DNA from: Synechococcus sp. CC9616
GTDB lineage: Bacteria; Cyanobacteriota; Cyanobacteriia; PCC-6307; Cyanobiaceae
Length of the DNA: 64,000 nt
Assembly: GCF_000515235.1 (NCBI RefSeq)
Contig: NZ_KI911558.1
Location: forward strand, 873,762-937,761
Direction of reading: 5' to 3'
Shown here piece after piece: positions 7,764 to 17,036 of the stretch. How positions within the stretch are numbered: position 1 is the stretch's first letter; every line of letters starts with the position of its first letter. Below the pieces are notes generated by a model, which was not told where the DNA came from, searched no databases, and saw nothing but the letters and a program-made list of their open reading frames with translations. Position numbers and translations under genes: made by a program.

Positions 7764-8954
7764 TCAGCGCCAGGCCTGATCAACCTGCATGTTGCAGGTT
7801 GGATCGAGCCAACTCGGCGCCTGGCGGCGGGGGAGCTGACCGCTCACCACCAGATGAGCCATGGTGTCGCAGATCACCCGGGTCGCCATCAGCGAGGTCA
7901 TGTCGCTGATGTCGTAGGGAGGTGAGACCTCCACGAGTTCAAGGCCACAGACAGGCACCTGGCGAACAATCAGTTCAAGCAGCTTGAGAGCTTCCCTGGG
8001 CAGCAGACCACCTGGCTCCGGCCAGCCTGTGCCAGGAACGAAGCCGGCATCGATGCAGTCGATGTCGAAGGAGATGTAGACGCAGTCGGTGCCATCGGTG
8101 GCCCGCTCAATCGCAAACTGTGCAGCCGCTTCGAGCCCCATCTCGGTGATGTCAGTCACCGTGAGCACATTGGTGCCTCGCTCACGGCAGACCTTCACGC
8201 CCTCACGGGGCACCTGCCAGCCGCCGATGCCCAGCTGCACGAGATTCGCCGCGGGGGCGTTGGCCATGTTGGTGGCATGGAACCAGGGACAGGTATGCAT
8301 CCGCTCATCCAGATCGGTCTCCTGGGTGTCGACATGCCGATCGAAATGGATGATGCCGACCTTGCGATCGCCGAGATGCCTGCAGACCCCCCGCACCGTT
8401 GGGAAGCCGATCGAATGATCTCCTCCCAGGATGATCGGGAAGGCCCCGCTGGCAAACACGTGGGCCACCCCTTTGGAAATCTGATCGAAACTCTTTTCAT
8501 TGTTGGCGGGAATCGTGAAGATGTCTCCGACATCGCAGAGGCGAATCTGCTCGCGCAGATCAACGCCCATCTCGTAGTTGTACGGGGTGTACAGCGCTGA
8601 AATGCGGCGGATTCCCTGGGGACCAAAACGCGTACCAGGTCGATAGGTGGTGCCGCTGTCGTGGGGAACGCCCAGCACGGCAACGTCATAGTTGCCGACC
8701 TGATTCACATCCTCCAGATAGGGAGCCTTCATGAAGGTGTTGATGCCGGCGTAGTGAGGAAGTTCACCCCGCGAGAAGGTGGAAATCCGGCGATCCACGA
8801 TGCTTGCCGCAGCATCCAGGCCCAAGTCACGGGCCCGATCCACCTCCGTTTGCCAACCGGTCAGCGGCAGCTGACGTTCCTTTTCAAGAGCCTGCATCCC
8901 CTCACTGGGATGTTGGCGCTGAAAACCAGCCGTGTCGTCTGAGGACGCAGTCAT
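7764..8954 (-). CDS. gdmH: Probable Ni-dependent guanidine hydrolase (ureohydrolase family)
   Basis: A 396-residue arginase/agmatinase-fold enzyme. Metal ligands are visible in GGDHS (H180), DRHVD (D205, H207, D209) and SFDID (D297, D299); E342 sits in the LELVEVSP segment. It is far longer than ordinary agmatinase (about 300-320) because of an N-terminal extension of about 80 residues, and it has DRHVD where agmatinases have DAHxD. Both traits fit the Synechocystis Sll1077 type, shown to be a Ni2+-dependent guanidine hydrolase (guanidine to urea and ammonia) that needs HypA/HypB-like helpers. The helpers follow directly. The older label agmatinase (speB) is the main alternative. Two hairpins precede the gene. 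Confidence 0.85.
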   Translation of the reverse strand: MTASSDDTAGFQRQHPSEGMQALEKERQLPLTGWQTEVDRARDLGLDAAASIVDRRISTFSRGELPHYAGINTFMKAPYLEDVNQVGNYDVAVLGVPHDSGTTYRPGTRFGPQGIRRISALYTPYNYEMGVDLREQIRLCDVGDIFTIPANNEKSFDQISKGVAHVFASGAFPIILGGDHSIGFPTVRGVCRHLGDRKVGIIHFDRHVDTQETDLDERMHTCPWFHATNMANAPAANLVQLGIGGWQVPREGVKVCRERGTNVLTVTDITEMGLEAAAQFAIERATDGTDCVYISFDIDCIDAGFVPGTGWPEPGGLLPREALKLLELIVRQVPVCGLELVEVSPPYDISDMTSLMATRVICDTMAHLVVSGQLPRRQAPSWLDPTCNMQVDQAWR

Positions 8955-8975
8955 GGAATCAAGTGAAGAGGCAGC

Positions 8976-9023
8976 GGAAGCGATGCGCTTCCTGATTCCA
9001 CCCCTACAACGTCGCAGGGGTGG
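8976..9023 (-). promoter_or_regulatory. Two perfect tandem hairpins in the gdmH 5' leader
   Basis: On the transcript strand, an 8-bp stem CCACCCCT/AGGGGTGG with a 10-base loop (9023-8998) is followed by a 7-bp stem GGAAGCG/CGCTTCC with a 3-base loop (8992-8976), then 21 bases to the gdmH ATG. They fill most of the 79-base gap after pgl. Possible roles are attenuation or translation control of gdmH, or a 3' end for pgl. They do not match the loop rules of known guanidine riboswitches that I could test by eye. Confidence 0.5.
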
Positions 9024-9033
9024 CGCGCAGCTC

Positions 9034-9747
9034 TCAGGGAGCAGGAGCGGCGTTCTGATCCGCCAAAATCACAACCTCAGAGGCCGGCTGCACCAACTTG
9101 GCGGGGGTGCGCTCAGGCGATTCATCTGGGTCGATCAGACGCTTCAGAGCGTCCTGCTTGCCAGCCCCACTCACCAGAAAAATCACCTGGCGCGAGGCAC
9201 TGAGCACCGGTGCGGTGAGGGTGATCCGATCCAGACCCTTGCCGCGACCGACCGTCGACCAGCGGTCGCTGACGGTGGGGGCTTCCGTGCCGGGGAAAAG
9301 CGACGCGGTGTGCCCGTCATCCCCAAGCCCCAGGAGCATCACATCGAAGATGGGCGGCTCCCCGGGACAGAGGCGGGACACCAGAGCCCCGAAAGCCTCA
9401 GCACTGGCATCCGCATTGGCCAACTCCACCGTCGGCACGGCATGAAACGTTGCGCGCGACCCTGGTTCCTCCGCCAGAAGGGTTTTGCGAAGCATGCGGG
9501 CATTGCTGGATTCATCATCGGCAGCAACCCAGCGCTCATCACCGAGGAACACATCCACACGATCCCAGGGGAGCCGTTCCTGCCCGAGCATCGTGTAGGC
9601 CCGGGCGGGGGTCGTTCCGCCGGACAGTGCGATTTGACAGCGATCACGCTGATCGAGAGCAAGGCTGATCTGGGCAGCGATCAACTCGGAGGCCCGGCGA
9701 GCGAGGTCCTGAGGATCGCTCGCCCGCTCGATGCGATAAGTGGCCAT
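9034..9747 (-). CDS. pgl: 6-phosphogluconolactonase
   Basis: A 237-residue DevB-family (SOL/NagB-like fold) lactonase that hydrolyses 6-phosphogluconolactone in the oxidative pentose phosphate pathway. Family motifs include ALSGGTTPA (about 43-51), VFLGDERWV (about 65-73) and GLGDDGHTASLFPG (about 139-152). Length is normal. It begins 11 bases after gnd ends on the same strand, so two consecutive enzymes of the pathway are co-transcribed. Confidence 0.96.
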   Translation of the reverse strand: MATYRIERASDPQDLARRASELIAAQISLALDQRDRCQIALSGGTTPARAYTMLGQERLPWDRVDVFLGDERWVAADDESSNARMLRKTLLAEEPGSRATFHAVPTVELANADASAEAFGALVSRLCPGEPPIFDVMLLGLGDDGHTASLFPGTEAPTVSDRWSTVGRGKGLDRITLTAPVLSASRQVIFLVSGAGKQDALKRLIDPDESPERTPAKLVQPASEVVILADQNAAPAP

Positions 9748-9758
9748 GTCTGATCAGC

Positions 9759-11177
9759 TCAGGACAGCCATTCGGTATGGAAGGTGCCTTCCTTGTCGAC
9801 ACGCTTGTAGGTGTGGGAGCCAAAGCAATCACGCATTGCCTGAACGAGGTTCTGAGGCAGGCGCCCGGTGCGGTAGCTGTTGATGTAATCCAGCGTGCTG
9901 CTGAAGCAGGGCACCGGAATGCCGCTCTCAGCGGCACCAGCCACCACCTTGGCCAGTCCGGGAAGACGCCGGTTCACCTGTTCAGCGAACCAAGGATCCA
10001 GCATCAGATTGGGGAGCTGCGGATCCTTGTTGAAGGCGTCCTGAATGCGCTTGAGAAGCCTGGCTCTGATAATGCAGCCGCCCTTCCAGATCTGAGCGAT
10101 CGACGGCATGTGAAGGTCGTAGTCCAGATCGTTCGAGGCGATCCGCAACAGCTCCATGCCCTGGGCATAACTGGCGACGCAGCTGAGCACCGTGGCATCC
10201 ATCAGCGGGGACATCGCATCGGCGGGAGTTCCGAGATCGAAGTCCTTGATCGCCGGTCCCTTGAGAACGTCCTCGGCCTTGACGCGCTGCTCCTTCATCG
10301 AGCTCATCACCCGCCCATTCAGGGAGGCGTAAATCGTGGGCACCGATGCACCCATCTGCAGAGCTGTCACGACAGTCCAGAGGCCCGTTCCCTTCTGACC
10401 GGCCTGATCCATGATTTTCTCGACGAGATCCTGCCCGTCCTGGGGATCCTTGGTGCGAAGGCAAACCTCGGTGATCTCCACCAGATAGGAGGAGAGCTCC
10501 TCCGTGGCGTTCCACTGGCCCAGAACGTCGGCCATCTGATCGCCGTTCATCCCTTTGACCCGCTTCATCAGGTCGTAACCCTCAGCAAGGATCTGTTCGA
10601 TGCCGTACTCGATCCCGTTGTGGACGGTCTTCACAAGATGACCGGATCCACCGGGACCGATGTAGGTGACGCAGGGTCCATCCTCGACCTGTGCGGCCAT
10701 CTTGTTGACGAGACTCTCGATCGCGTCGTACGAGGCCTTGGTTCCACCCGGCATCATACTCGGCCCTTCCAGAGCGCCTTTGGCACCACCTGACACACCC
10801 ATACCGATGAACCCGAAGCTCTTGCTTTCGAGCTGCTTCACACGACGTTCGGTGTCGTGATAATCGGAATTACCGCCATCAATCAACAGATCTCCTTCCT
10901 CGAGATGTGGAGAGATCTGATCAACGACTGCATCCACCGCCGGACCAGCCTTCACCATCATCAGGATGCGGCGAGGACGCTCCAACTTGCCGACGAAGTC
11001 CTCTAGATCCGAGGCACCTTGAATGTTTTTGCCCTGACCGCGACCGTTCAGGAATTCTTCGGTTTTGGCATAGGTACGGTTGTAAACAACGCTGGAAAAA
11101 CCATTGCGTTCGGCGTTAAGGACGAGGTTCTCGCCCATCACACCGAGACCGATCAGACCGAAGTGAGACTTGGACAT
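9759..11177 (-). CDS. gnd: 6-phosphogluconate dehydrogenase, decarboxylating
   Basis: A 472-residue enzyme that converts 6-phosphogluconate to ribulose 5-phosphate with NADP+ reduction. The N-terminal Rossmann motif is GLIGLGVMGENL, and the substrate motif GVSGGAKGALEGPSMMPGG and the HNGIEYG signature are all intact. The start is the ATG at 11177, where the family N-terminus begins; an in-frame extension of seven codons to 11198 lacks similarity. A perfect palindrome lies just upstream. In cyanobacteria this step supplies NADPH in the dark. Downstream pgl is in the same unit. Confidence 0.97.
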   Translation of the reverse strand: MSKSHFGLIGLGVMGENLVLNAERNGFSSVVYNRTYAKTEEFLNGRGQGKNIQGASDLEDFVGKLERPRRILMMVKAGPAVDAVVDQISPHLEEGDLLIDGGNSDYHDTERRVKQLESKSFGFIGMGVSGGAKGALEGPSMMPGGTKASYDAIESLVNKMAAQVEDGPCVTYIGPGGSGHLVKTVHNGIEYGIEQILAEGYDLMKRVKGMNGDQMADVLGQWNATEELSSYLVEITEVCLRTKDPQDGQDLVEKIMDQAGQKGTGLWTVVTALQMGASVPTIYASLNGRVMSSMKEQRVKAEDVLKGPAIKDFDLGTPADAMSPLMDATVLSCVASYAQGMELLRIASNDLDYDLHMPSIAQIWKGGCIIRARLLKRIQDAFNKDPQLPNLMLDPWFAEQVNRRLPGLAKVVAGAAESGIPVPCFSSTLDYINSYRTGRLPQNLVQAMRDCFGSHTYKRVDKEGTFHTEWLS

Positions 11178-11197
11178 GGTCGTAGGGACCACTGACA

Positions 11198-11209
11198 ACT
11201 GACGTCAGT
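11198..11209. promoter_or_regulatory. Perfect 12-bp palindrome upstream of gnd
   Basis: ACTGACGTCAGT is a perfect inverted repeat centred about 26 bases before the gnd ATG, within the 148-base gap to glgC. Its position suits an operator for a dimeric regulator controlling the oxidative pentose phosphate genes. Only the sequence is observed; no regulator is identified. The core TGACGTC recurs next to the devB start. Confidence 0.35.
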
Positions 11210-11325
11210 GTGAGCACGACATTCGGATCCGGCCGCAAATCAAACGACATGTGTCAGGAATGATGCATCGACACGTCGTTTGTTTTGAGAGGAACCCTTT
11301 ATCCCGTGTCCTGGATGACAGTGGA

Positions 11326-12621
11326 TCAGATCACCATTCCATCTGGAATCGTTGCATTCTTCACGACAACAACAATGCCGTTGCGGATATAAAAGCCCTG
11401 ATCAGCACGATCAGCCTCTTCAACATGATCCTTATTGACGATGGTGACGTTGTTACCAATTCGGGTGTTCTTATCAAGAATGGCACCCTTCACAGTTGTT
11501 CCCTGACCCACACCAACAGCAATCCCGCCACGCTCACGAAGCATGGCTCGCTCATCGCTGGATTCGAAGAAATCCGCACCCATCACGAGGGTGTCCTGCA
11601 GCACCACATCGCTCTCAACACGGCTACGAACACCCAACACGCAGTGATGAATACTGCATGACTTCAAAATTGAGCCCTCACCAATGATTGAGTTGGTGAT
11701 CTGGGCATCCACCAGTTTGCTGGGGGGCAGATAACGAGGACGGGTGTAAATGGGGAATTTTTCGTCGTAGAAACTGAACGGAGGCTTCGGCTGCTGGGTC
11801 AACGCCAGGTTGGCCTCATAGAAAGCACCGATGGTGCCGATGTCCTCCCAGTAATCATCGAACACATAACTCTGAAGCTTGTCTCCACGAGCCAGTGATT
11901 CAGGAATCACTTCCTTACCGAAATCCTTGTGGGAAAGCTTCGTGTCCAGCAGGTCAAACAGGGTTTCTCGACTGAACACATAAATGCCCATGGAAGCCAG
12001 ATAGGGCCTCTCCTTGGCTGAGTCAGCACTCAGGCCGAACCGCGATGTATCCACAGCCATCTCGAGCAGGGAATCGCCCTTGGGCTTTTCACGGAATTCA
12101 AGAATCTTGCCGTTTTCGTCGGTGCGCATGAGACCAAAGGCCTCAGCCTGTTTGTGATCGACTGGCAGGGCCGCAACCGTTAAATCTGCACCCGTGCTTC
12201 GGTGATGCTCGATGAACAGACTGTAGTCCATCCGGTAGAGCTGGTCGCCGGAGAGGATCAGATATTCATCAACATCCCATTCCTGAAACAGCCATTGATA
12301 TTTACGAACGGCATCAGCGGTGCCTTCAAACCATGAAGGACTGTCTGGAGTCTGCTGAGCAGCCAACACCTCAACGAAGCCCTGCCCAAACGATGCGCTG
12401 AGGTTGAAGGTCTGGCTGAGGTGACGATTCAGTGACGCACTGTTGAATTGCGTCATCACGTACATCTTGTTGATGTTCGAGTTGATGCAATTGCTGATCG
12501 GAATATCAATCAGACGATATTTACCCGCCACAGGCACGGCCGGTTTGGCTCGCATCTTGGTAAGCGGGTAGAGCCTCGTGCCGGCTCCGCCGCCGAGAAT
12601 GATGGCCAGGACCCGCTTCAT
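11326..12621 (-). CDS. glgC: Glucose-1-phosphate adenylyltransferase (ADP-glucose pyrophosphorylase)
   Basis: A 431-residue enzyme that makes ADP-glucose, the committed step of glycogen synthesis. The nucleotide motif [13 protein letters not shown] (about 8-20), [14 protein letters not shown], the [10 protein letters not shown]-type catalytic segment (here [11 protein letters not shown]) and the C-terminal left-handed beta-helix repeats ([17 protein letters not shown]) are all present. The start is placed at the ATG at 12621 because the family begins [12 protein letters not shown]; 18 upstream codons lack similarity. In cyanobacteria it is activated by 3-phosphoglycerate and inhibited by phosphate. 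The gene stands between gnd and hemA, all on the minus strand. Confidence 0.97.
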   Translation of the reverse strand: MKRVLAIILGGGAGTRLYPLTKMRAKPAVPVAGKYRLIDIPISNCINSNINKMYVMTQFNSASLNRHLSQTFNLSASFGQGFVEVLAAQQTPDSPSWFEGTADAVRKYQWLFQEWDVDEYLILSGDQLYRMDYSLFIEHHRSTGADLTVAALPVDHKQAEAFGLMRTDENGKILEFREKPKGDSLLEMAVDTSRFGLSADSAKERPYLASMGIYVFSRETLFDLLDTKLSHKDFGKEVIPESLARGDKLQSYVFDDYWEDIGTIGAFYEANLALTQQPKPPFSFYDEKFPIYTRPRYLPPSKLVDAQITNSIIGEGSILKSCSIHHCVLGVRSRVESDVVLQDTLVMGADFFESSDERAMLRERGGIAVGVGQGTTVKGAILDKNTRIGNNVTIVNKDHVEEADRADQGFYIRNGIVVVVKNATIPDGMVI

Positions 12622-12746
12622 GCCGCTACCCGTATCGGCGTTGCCGCAAGAACTTACCGGACTTTTCCCTCTCACCAGCGGAATCCGACAAGATCCGACG
12701 AGATTGGTGGGTATCAGTTCGGGACTGGGTCCAGACCAGCTTGTTC

Positions 12747-14054
12747 TCAGCTATCAACCTGCGGCTCCAGGTCAAACAAACGCTCCACGGTGCGCAGGGA
12801 GTGCTGACGCTCCTGACGGCTCTGGGGAGAACGCAACTGGGTCACAGGGGTGTGCAGGATCTTGTTGATGATGCCCTTGCTGAGGGCTTCCACAACCTTG
12901 CGCTCCCGGGCAGAGAAATCGGGCCCCATCCGACTCAGGGCCTTTTGAAGTTCCTCGCCGCGGATCGTTTCCATCGATGCCCGCAATCGGTTGATGGTCG
13001 GCACGGCCTCCAGGCTGTCCCACCACTCCAGGAACTGCTGAGCCTCCCTCTGCAGCAGCTGCTCCGCCTCGCGGGCGATCGCTTGCCTGGCCTCCTGGTT
13101 GCGGGCCACCACCTCCTGAAGGTCATCCACATCGTGGGATTCGACTCCGGCAACATCGGCGGCATCCGCGGCAATGTTCCTGGGAACACCGATGTCAATC
13201 AACCGCAATCGACTGCGGCGGTTGAGTGGTTGCAGGCGAGCAGCATCGATGATCGGGTCCTCAGCTGCCGTGCTGGTGAAGACCAGTGAGCAGGTGCTGA
13301 GGTACTGATCCAGGTCCGTGATCGGGCGAGACTGGATTGGCAGGTCGGGGAAGTCCTTCGAGAGCAGCTCGGCGCGCTCGACCGTGCGATTGAGCAGAAC
13401 CACCCCCGCGGCACCTTTGGCCTGCAGGTGTTGTAGGAGCAGGCGGCTCATCCGCCCAGCGCCCACCACTGCGATTTGTTCGGTTTCCAGGGTGACGAGC
13501 TGGTCAAGTCCGCGCGACTGACCGAGCTTCAGCTGAGCCAGCTCAACAGCCGCCGAGCTGATCGAAACGGCACCCGTTCCGAGATTGGTTTCACTGCGCA
13601 CCCGCTTACCGGTGCTGACGGCCTGGGTGAGCAGGCGGTTGAGGATAGGGCCAAGAGACTTGTGCTCCTGCCCCAACCGCATCATCTTCTTCACCTGGGA
13701 CAGGATCTGACCCTCTCCCAGGACAAGGCTGTCGAGACCGGATGCAACGCGCATCAGATGGTCGACAGCGTCCTCATGGTGATAACTAAATAGATGTGGA
13801 GAGAGATCCCCGGTGGCGAGGCCTGAGTGTCCACTCAGGAATTCACTCACCGCGGACACCCCAAGCTCGGGGTTGCGAACCAGGGTGTAGATCTCCAGAC
13901 GGTTGCAGGTGCTCAGGATCGAGGCCTCAATCACCTGCTCGTTGCCCTTCAGGGACTGGAGGGAAGTCTCCATGGTCTGCTCAGGAATGCTGAGCCGTTC
14001 CCGGATCTCCACCGGTGCCGTTCGATGACTGAGGCCGACGACGGCAATGTGCAT
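12747..14054 (-). CDS. hemA: Glutamyl-tRNA reductase
   Basis: A 435-residue enzyme that reduces glutamyl-tRNA(Glu) to glutamate-1-semialdehyde, the first committed step of heme, chlorophyll and bilin synthesis. The N-terminal [10 protein letters not shown] motif, the catalytic C50 in STCNRLE, the [11 protein letters not shown] signature (about 107-117) and the NADP-binding [10 protein letters not shown] segment are clear. A C-terminal dimerisation helix domain is complete. Length is normal. The gene follows the FBP/SBPase gene with a 31-base gap on the same strand. Confidence 0.97.
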   Translation of the reverse strand: MHIAVVGLSHRTAPVEIRERLSIPEQTMETSLQSLKGNEQVIEASILSTCNRLEIYTLVRNPELGVSAVSEFLSGHSGLATGDLSPHLFSYHHEDAVDHLMRVASGLDSLVLGEGQILSQVKKMMRLGQEHKSLGPILNRLLTQAVSTGKRVRSETNLGTGAVSISSAAVELAQLKLGQSRGLDQLVTLETEQIAVVGAGRMSRLLLQHLQAKGAAGVVLLNRTVERAELLSKDFPDLPIQSRPITDLDQYLSTCSLVFTSTAAEDPIIDAARLQPLNRRSRLRLIDIGVPRNIAADAADVAGVESHDVDDLQEVVARNQEARQAIAREAEQLLQREAQQFLEWWDSLEAVPTINRLRASMETIRGEELQKALSRMGPDFSARERKVVEALSKGIINKILHTPVTQLRSPQSRQERQHSLRTVERLFDLEPQVDS

Positions 14055-14085
14055 GGAGACGTTCCTCTCAACCAGAAATCAACGA

Positions 14086-15090
14086 TCAGCTCAGAGCGAT
14101 GCTTTGAGCGCCGTCCTTGATGTGCACGGTGTTGGTGAAGCGGCAGGTGTTGTCCAGGTTGCTGATCACCAGGCTGCTGGTGCGGGTGCAGTCCTTTTCG
14201 AACTTAACTCCATTGAACAGCAGGCCATCAGTGATGCCGCTGCCAGCGAAACAAACATGCTCGCCGCAGGCCAGCTCCTCTGCTTCGTAGACCTTGTCCG
14301 GATCGGCGATGCCCATCTCAGCGAGACGCGCCAGGTTGCCCTCTTTGGTCATGTCAGCCCATTCGGAAGTCTGAGCAATCGCAGGGTCGTAAACCAGTTG
14401 ACCCTGGAAATGGCCACCTAGAGCGCGCATGGCAGCGGCGGAAATCACACCTTCGGGGGCAGCACCAATACCCATCAGGCAGTGGGTGCCCGTGCCAGCG
14501 AAACCGCAGGCGATGGCGGCCTGTACGTCGCCGTCTGAGATGGGCTGGATGCGAGCGCCGGTGGCACGGATCTCAGCGATCAGATCCTTGTGACGAGCAC
14601 GATCCATCACCACGATGTTCAGCTCGTCGACGGGGAGACCCAGGCACTCGCTGAGGATCTTGATGTTTTCAGTGGCCGACTTGCGGATGTCCACCTTGCC
14701 CTTGGCAGCCGGAGGAGCAGCCAGCTTCTTCATGTAGAAGTCGGGGGCGTTGAACAGACCACCGCGATCAGAGGCTGCGAGAACAGCCATCGAGCCACGC
14801 TGGTTGAAGGCGCAAAGGTTGGTGCCTTCGCAAGGGTCAACAGCGAAATCCACGCCAGGGCCAGTGCCGGTGCCGACCTCTTCTCCGATGTAAAGCATCG
14901 GGGCTTCATCACGTTCCCCCTCACCAATCACGATGCGGCCCTGCATCTGGATCTGATTCATGCGCTTGCGCATGGCATCAACGGCCAACGCATCCGCTTC
15001 ATCCTTCAGGCCTTTGCCGGAGAGCGAGGCGGAAGCGATGGCGGCCTGCTCGACGATCTCGAGAATTTCCTGAATGAGGGTCTGATCCAC
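14086..15090 (-). CDS. glpX: Class II fructose-1,6-/sedoheptulose-1,7-bisphosphatase
   Basis: A 334-residue GlpX-family phosphatase. In cyanobacteria this bifunctional form dephosphorylates both FBP and SBP in the Calvin cycle. Visible motifs are [19 protein letters not shown] (about 55-73), [12 protein letters not shown] (about 82-93), and the metal/substrate region [13 protein letters not shown]. Length fits the family. It is divergent from the rpe-like gene at 15279; the intergenic region likely holds both promoters. Confidence 0.95.
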   Translation of the reverse strand: MDQTLIQEILEIVEQAAIASASLSGKGLKDEADALAVDAMRKRMNQIQMQGRIVIGEGERDEAPMLYIGEEVGTGTGPGVDFAVDPCEGTNLCAFNQRGSMAVLAASDRGGLFNAPDFYMKKLAAPPAAKGKVDIRKSATENIKILSECLGLPVDELNIVVMDRARHKDLIAEIRATGARIQPISDGDVQAAIACGFAGTGTHCLMGIGAAPEGVISAAAMRALGGHFQGQLVYDPAIAQTSEWADMTKEGNLARLAEMGIADPDKVYEAEELACGEHVCFAGSGITDGLLFNGVKFEKDCTRTSSLVISNLDNTCRFTNTVHIKDGAQSIALS

Positions 15091-15278
15091 GGGACTCCGG
15101 TGATGGGGTGAAGGGGGGGTGCGTGTCGAGAATGCGGGTAAGGACAGCCTTCAGGAAGGTCAGTTTCCCCTTGCCGCAAGGGATCTCGGCGACGAAGCGC
15201 GGCTCACTGTATCAGTGCAGCCAGGAGGGCCTGCCTGCCCATCGACTTCTATAAACTTTCGCCAGTTATTTGTAGTCA

Positions 15279-16013
15279 ATGTCGACTCAACATCGCCCTG
15301 TTCAGATTATTCCTTCGGTTCTCCCTGCGGACTGGGCAGCGATGGGAAAGTGCGTCAAAGATCTTGAAGATGCGGGGGTTGACCGAATTCAATTTGACGT
15401 GATGGACGGAAATTTCGTACCGAATCTGACCTTTGGTCCGGAGCTGATCTCGGCATGCCGCCGCTATTGCAATGTGCCTTTTGAAACACAGTTAATGGTC
15501 AGTCAATACAACTGCGAAACCATGCTTGATCAATACGTTGAAGCCACTAAAGGGCCCAACGGTGAGCCCGGAGTGGTGATCGCTCACGTTGAAGCCAATA
15601 ACCATCTCCACCGGGTTCTCGGCCGAATCAGGCAGCTCGGGGGAAGCCCTTCAGTGGCGATGAACCCCCATACACCGATGGACATGGTGAAAAACGTGCT
15701 CGACATGGTCGACCATGTTTTGGTGATGACGGTCAATCCCGGATTTGGTGGCCAGGCTTATATCCCAACGATGCTTGACAAGATCTCCGAATTGCGTTCC
15801 ACCATCCTTGAACGAAATCTTGATATAGATATTGAGGTTGATGGTGGAATCAAGGCGAACTGGACTCTTTCTCAGTGCTGTGCAGCAGGAGCCAACTGTT
15901 TTATTGCCGGAAGCGGGATGTTTGCTTATCCAAGCCTCAAGGAAGGTTGTGATGACCTGCGACGTGTCGCTTTAGCAGCCCAAGCCGGTGAGGTCTTACC
16001 AACTCCGGCATGA
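15279..16013 (+). CDS. Ribulose-phosphate 3-epimerase-like paralogue lacking metal histidines
   Basis: A 244-residue TIM barrel clearly related to ribulose-phosphate 3-epimerase: FDVMDGNFVPN (39-49), [11 protein letters not shown] (149-159) and [10 protein letters not shown] (186-195). Two of the four metal ligands of the family are changed: the first-strand His is Q38 and the second-strand His is Q71, while D40 and D188 remain. The codons read CAA and CAG, so these are real Gln residues. There is also an insertion of about seven residues near 88-97. The DNA is less G+C-rich than the flanks. It lies 49 bases ahead of the canonical rpe on the same strand. Function may be a different sugar-phosphate reaction or a regulatory role; epimerase activity by the usual metal mechanism is doubtful. 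Confidence 0.85.
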   Translation: MSTQHRPVQIIPSVLPADWAAMGKCVKDLEDAGVDRIQFDVMDGNFVPNLTFGPELISACRRYCNVPFETQLMVSQYNCETMLDQYVEATKGPNGEPGVVIAHVEANNHLHRVLGRIRQLGGSPSVAMNPHTPMDMVKNVLDMVDHVLVMTVNPGFGGQAYIPTMLDKISELRSTILERNLDIDIEVDGGIKANWTLSQCCAAGANCFIAGSGMFAYPSLKEGCDDLRRVALAAQAGEVLPTPA

Positions 16014-16062
16014 AGGCCTGTAATGGATGTAACTTTGCCCTGTACAAAATTTGGGCACCGGA

Positions 16063-16746
16063 ATGGGCGCGAAGCCTCTTGTCATCTCTCCATCAATTCT
16101 GTCTGCCGACTTCTCCCGCCTTGGCGATGAGGTGAAAGCCGTTGACCAGGCGGGAGCTGACTGGATCCATGTGGATGTCATGGATGGACGCTTCGTCCCG
16201 AACATCACGATCGGCCCCCTGATCGTGGAAGCCCTTCGCCCGGTGACCCAGAAACCTCTGGACGTTCACCTGATGATCGTGGAACCAGAGAACTACGTTC
16301 CGGACTTCGCCAAAGCCGGCGCCGACATTATTTCGGTGCAGGTTGAAGCTTGTCCCCACCTGCACCGGAACCTTGCCCAAATCAAGGATCTAGGCAAGAA
16401 GGCCGGCGCAGTGCTGAACCCTGGCACTCCCCTCGACACCCTCGAGTACTGCCTGGAGCTGTGTGATCTGGTGCTGATCATGAGCGTGAACCCCGGCTTC
16501 GGGGGCCAGAGCTTCATTGAAAATCAGGTTCAAAAAATTCGCGATCTGCGCCGCATGTGCGACGAGCGCGGACTTGACCCCTGGATTGAAGTCGATGGCG
16601 GCATCAAAGCGGGGAACGCCTGGAAGGTGATCGAAGCTGGTGCCAACGCCATCGTGTCCGGTTCCGGGGTGTTCAATCAGCCCGACTACGCCGAAGCCAT
16701 CAAGGGCATCCGCGCCAGCAGCAGCAAGCAGGCTGTTCTTGTCTGA
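16063..16746 (+). CDS. rpe: Ribulose-phosphate 3-epimerase
   Basis: A 227-residue Calvin cycle/pentose phosphate enzyme interconverting ribulose 5-phosphate and xylulose 5-phosphate. All metal ligands are present: H36 and D38 in IHVDVMDG, H69 in DVHLM and D178 in EVDGGI. The start is the ATG at 16063; a TTG four codons earlier is also possible. A strong rho-independent terminator follows. Compared with the neighbouring paralogue it shares the barrel layout but keeps both histidines. Confidence 0.96.
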   Translation: MGAKPLVISPSILSADFSRLGDEVKAVDQAGADWIHVDVMDGRFVPNITIGPLIVEALRPVTQKPLDVHLMIVEPENYVPDFAKAGADIISVQVEACPHLHRNLAQIKDLGKKAGAVLNPGTPLDTLEYCLELCDLVLIMSVNPGFGGQSFIENQVQKIRDLRRMCDERGLDPWIEVDGGIKAGNAWKVIEAGANAIVSGSGVFNQPDYAEAIKGIRASSSKQAVLV

Positions 16747-16782
16747 CCCTGAAATCGCGGTTGAATCTCTCCCCAAAGCGAT

Positions 16783-16811
16783 GCCCCGGCCAACAGGCTG
16801 GGGCTTTTTTT
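16783..16811 (+). terminator. Rho-independent terminator after rpe
   Basis: GCCCCGGCC and GGCTGGGGC pair into a 9-bp stem (one G-U pair) around a 4-base AACA loop, followed by seven T. It lies 36 bases after the rpe stop and would end the two-gene rpe unit. Confidence 0.9.
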
Positions 16812-17036
16812 GAAATCCAGAGGTTCAACGTTCAACAAGCTGACGAGCGATCAGGTTCCAGAGCGTCGTCGTCTGGGCTGGAGCTTTCATATCGAGCCCA
16901 ATAGTTCCAACGGTTATGGAACCTTGATTTCGTCTCATCTTCGAGCAAGCCTTAAGAGCGGTTTCGGCTCACTGATCAACAACGTCAAAAGAAAGATCAA
17001 TCCAGACAAATCACGATTGGATTCAAAACAGCACAA
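16812..17036. other. Intergenic region between rpe terminator and ccsA
   Basis: A plus-strand frame (16810-17061) runs through here but starts inside the terminator and shows no family resemblance, so it is not called a gene. The stretch is moderately A+T-rich. It is the 3' side of ccsA and contains no hairpin I would call a terminator for that gene. Confidence 0.35.

Noticed and set aside
8955-9033. Known guanidine riboswitch before gdmH
   Set aside because: Loops lack the ACGR of the two-hairpin class and I see no match to the class I or III consensus, so only hairpins are reported.
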